From NCBI GenBank assembly GCA_942492375.1, contig CALOEL010000012.1, positions 248,001-312,000 on the forward strand: a DNA stretch of 64,000 bases, given 5' to 3'. Shown here one piece after another: positions 61,930 to 64,000 of the stretch (positions are counted from its first letter, which is position 1; every line of letters starts with the position of its first letter). The notes beneath the pieces are model-generated. The model ran no database searches. It was not told the origin of the DNA and saw nothing but the letters and a program-made list of their open reading frames with translations. A program made the position numbers and the translations under genes. The DNA is from JAHEAO01 sp942492375 (lineage in GTDB: Bacteria; Pseudomonadota; Alphaproteobacteria; Rhodobacterales; Rhodobacteraceae).

Positions 61930-62436
61930 ATGCCGCTCAAGGTTCTGCCAACCGCCGCCGTAATCGCCCTGATGGGCGTCAGCACGTCACTTGCCGCCGA
62001 AGCCAAGACGACAGTGAAGGACCGCGACGGCCAAAGCCTTGGCACTGTTTCGGTCAGCGACACCGCGTCGGGCCAGGCGCATGTGCTGATCTCGCTGACC
62101 GGGTTGCCGGAGGGCGTGCACGGCGTGCATATCCATGAAACCGGGGATTGCTCGGCGGACGATTTCAATTCGGCGGGCGGACACCTTTCCGGCGGGCGCG
62201 AGCACGGCGTCCTTGTCGAGGGCGGTCCGCATCCGGGCGACCTGCCGAATGCGACCGTTCAACCCGATCAGACCGTGCAGCTCGAATATTTCGCGTCGCT
62301 TCTGAGCGTCGATCAGATGCTGGACAGCGACGGTGCGGCCTTCGTCGTCCATGCGCAGCAGGACGACTATCAAAGCCAGCCATCAGGCGAGGCAGGCGAC
62401 CGGATCGCATGCGGCGTGTTTGAAGTAGAGCGCTGA
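61930..62436 (+). CDS. sodC: Periplasmic Cu/Zn superoxide dismutase
   Basis: 168 residues. Signal peptide ending SLAAEA; copper/zinc ligands in GVHGVHIHETGDCSADDFNS and GGHLSGGREHGV, and later FVVHAQQDDYQSQPSGEAGD, then DRIACGVFEVER with the disulfide Cys. AAAAGGAG precedes the ATG. Dismutates superoxide in the periplasm. An IS30 element begins 60 bases downstream. Confidence 0.95.
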   Translation: MPLKVLPTAAVIALMGVSTSLAAEAKTTVKDRDGQSLGTVSVSDTASGQAHVLISLTGLPEGVHGVHIHETGDCSADDFNSAGGHLSGGREHGVLVEGGPHPGDLPNATVQPDQTVQLEYFASLLSVDQMLDSDGAAFVVHAQQDDYQSQPSGEAGDRIACGVFEVER

Positions 62437-62495
62437 GGTCCGCCGGGACAGGTTTGCGGGGCGAGCGGGGATCCGTCGAGTGTGAGCGATGCCTG

Positions 62496-62522
62496 AACCG
62501 CGACTCTTGCATGGGGCCAGGG
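62496..62522 (+). repeat. IS30 left terminal inverted repeat
   Basis: Starts AACCGCGACTCTTG; about 20 of 27 positions match the right end. Confidence 0.8.
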
Positions 62523-62530
62523 TAGGGGCA

Positions 62531-63533
62531 TTATGCCCGTTCCTCCAGCATCCTTTCCTTGAACACCTCTGCGGGCGTCTTCCATCCGAGACACTTTCGG
62601 GGTGTGTTGTTGAGGCGCTCGCAGATCATTTTCAGATGATGATCTGAGAGCGCCGACGGGTCGAGCTTGCGGGGCAGCCATCGTCTCGCGCGCCGATTGG
62701 TGTTCTCCACGGTGCCTTTCTGCCACGGCGCAGACGGATCGCAGAACCAGGTTTGCGTCCCGATCTCGGCTTGCAGGTGCGGCCATGCGACGAATTCGGA
62801 ACCGCGGTCGAAAGTGATGGATTTGCGCGACGCGAGGGGCAGGGCGCGGATCGCGTCGATCACCTTTCCGATGACCGGCTGCGTGTGCTTGTTCGGGTTC
62901 TTCAGCAGCACCGTGAACCGGCTGACCCGCTCGACCAGCGAGGTCACGTTGCCCTGGCCGTAGCGTTGCTTGAACAGCATCAGGTCGCCCTCCCAGTGGC
63001 CGAACTGGCGGCGGTGCGCCACATCATCGGGGCGGAAGAGAATGCTCACATCGCGGTGGAATTTGGGCGGCAAACGCTTTCGAGCGCGTCTCGGCCGACG
63101 GGCTTTCCGATGGGTGGGAAGATACCACCACAGCTCATCGCGCATGCCGTCCTTGGAGTAGATGTAGCGGTAAATCGTTTCCTGACAGACCCTGAGCGGG
63201 GCTTTTTCGTGGATCATCCGGTAGGCAATCTGCTCCGGCGTCCAGCCATCCTTGATGCGTTCGATCACGCGGTCCCGCAAAACCCTGTGCCGGATCAGCT
63301 TGCGCTGCCGCGCGCGCCGATCCGCCGCCATGAGCTGCGCCGCCGCACCATAGTAGCCGTCGCACTTTGGCAGGCAGGGATCAGAAAAAATGATTGCGCC
63401 TTAATTCCCGGAAGATAGTCGAACGACAGCGTCCCAGTACCCGCGCCATCTCGTCGACGGGGACCTTTGCGTGCCTCCAACGCTCGATCCTGCGACGTTC
63501 TTCGATGCTCAGTTGCTTGTAGACGGCTCCCAT
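62531..63533 (-). pseudogene. IS30-family transposase, frameshifted at a T6 run
   Basis: The minus strand ATG at 63533 opens MGAVYKQLSIEERRRIERWR, a typical IS30 HTH N-terminus, but stops at 63381 after RELRRNHFF. The remainder continues in another frame (PKCDGYYGAAAQLMAADRRA, then 266 residues from 63331), with DDE residues in FGHWEGDLMLF, FDRGSEFVAW and GTVENTNRRARRW. The break is at a run of six T (63385-63390 on the plus strand as A6); removing one T restores RRNHFSDP, as expected. Either a disabling insertion or slippage-dependent expression. Confidence 0.85.
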
Positions 63534-63558
63534 GCCAACATCCTCTCATCAGATAACC

Positions 63559-63585
63559 CTCTGGTTTCTAACAAGAGTCGCGGTT
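63559..63585 (-). repeat. IS30 right terminal inverted repeat
   Basis: Read inward on the minus strand it starts AACCGCGACTCTTG, as the left end does. Confidence 0.8.
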
Positions 63586-63792
63586 GGGGGTAGCGCGCAC
63601 CGACCTTAATCAATATATCCTATAATCGGTATTATGGTAAAAACGAGGTGCGTCACGGCGCCAGCCGAATGATGCCCTTTGGCTATAGGCTCGACAATGT
63701 GCAGGTGAACCGTGTAAATGGCACATTCGAAGTCACCTCGTGACCATCTTATCACGTCTTGCTGACTGATAGACGCATATTGGTACTCGATC

Positions 63793-64000
63793 ATGCTTCT
63801 GGACTATCTCGAGAAACTCACTCCTCTGGATTCGATCGAGGATCTGTGGACGCTGCACACCGGGACGATGGCCGAGTTCGGCTTCGACCGGCTGCTCTAC
63901 GGCTTCACGCATTTCCGCACCGCGCATTCCTTCGGTCAGAAGGAAGACATGCTGGTACTGACCAATCATCCGCCTGACTATATCGACGCCTATATGGACG
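63793..64000 (+). CDS. LuxR-family regulator, N-terminal autoinducer-binding domain (3' end beyond window)
   Basis: 69 residues visible: MLLDYLEKLTPLDSIEDLWT, then AEFGFDRLLYGFTHFRT and NHPPDYIDAYMD. The pattern matches the autoinducer-binding domain of LuxR-type quorum regulators, especially the GFDRLLYG stretch. The DNA-binding half is outside the window. The upstream 207 bases are AT-rich and hold no other gene. Confidence 0.75.
   Translation, partial: MLLDYLEKLTPLDSIEDLWTLHTGTMAEFGFDRLLYGFTHFRTAHSFGQKEDMLVLTNHPPDYIDAYMD

Larger units (their letters stand above)
62496..63585. mobile_element. IS30-family insertion sequence
   Basis: About 1,090 bases bounded by imperfect terminal inverted repeats: the outermost 14 bases AACCGCGACTCTTG are identical at both ends (62496-62509 and, inverted, 63572-63585), with weaker matching for a further dozen bases. 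One minus-strand transposase frame fills it, interrupted by a frameshift. No convincing target-site duplication is visible next to the ends. Confidence 0.88.

Noticed and set aside
62490..63590. Target-site duplication around the IS30 element
   Set aside because: The 2-3 bases outside the two ends (CTG and GGG) do not match, so no duplication is claimed.
1..64000. CRISPR arrays, rRNA genes, prophage
   Set aside because: No regularly spaced direct repeats with unique spacers, no rRNA-like segments and no phage structural genes were seen.

Overview
The window reads as a chromosomal segment of a high-GC alphaproteobacterium, most likely of the Rhodobacteraceae. The evidence is the adjacent SciP and CtrA cell-cycle regulators, the LpxI-type lipid A pathway, a Hint-domain protein, a Usg-family protein, the phoR-pst-phoU-phoB order, and many four-base overlaps between genes. 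Most of it is core genome in tightly packed operons. It holds one tRNA gene (Leu, CAA), one IS30-family element and no CRISPR array.

Layout. 1-3.6 kb: minus-strand peptide-type ABC importer (partial permease and Tat-type binding protein) and an AraC regulator. 3.6-5.7 kb: a compact plus-strand cassette of a secreted repeat protein (24 tandem X-Lys-Ser triplets), an HPr-kinase-like protein and a PqqD-like protein; this is the most unusual locus. 5.7-19.7 kb: miaA, then the long pyrH-frr-uppS-cdsA-dxr-rseP-(Hint protein, small ORF)-bamA-skp-fabZ-lpxA-lpxI-lpxB run for envelope and isoprenoid synthesis. 19.7-31.4 kb: a membrane protein with its start region in a hairpin, mnmA, sciP, ctrA, ligA, recG, a short membrane peptide, an IscU-like scaffold, hisI, gluQ, trmFO and a DoxX-like protein. 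31.7-38.5 kb: gyrA, usg, dsbB, a VTT/DedA protein, a zinc peptidase, a flavin monooxygenase and tRNA-Leu.

38.5-48.4 kb: modABC, convergent with a MobA-like nucleotidyltransferase; then the branched-chain amino acid ABC operon livJ-livG-livF-(small secreted Cys protein)-livH-livM and a GlxA-type regulator. 48.6-54.5 kb: class II DAHP synthase, a PAS protein, the yicC-gmk-gamma carbonic anhydrase-PLP lyase run and an unrecognised gene. 54.6-61.9 kb: phosphate regulon with a clear Pho box before pstS. 61.9-64 kb: sodC, an IS30 element whose transposase is frameshifted, and the start of a LuxR-type gene cut by the window end.

How it fits together. The long run couples nucleotide supply, ribosome recycling, undecaprenyl-PP, phospholipid and lipid A synthesis with outer-membrane protein assembly. 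PhoR-PhoB would control the Pst importer through the Pho box. In the 4-5.7 kb cassette the simplest reading is that the PqqD-like protein binds the N-terminal region of the repeat protein and the HprK-like protein phosphorylates its regularly spaced serines around export. That reading is inference from gene content and order only.
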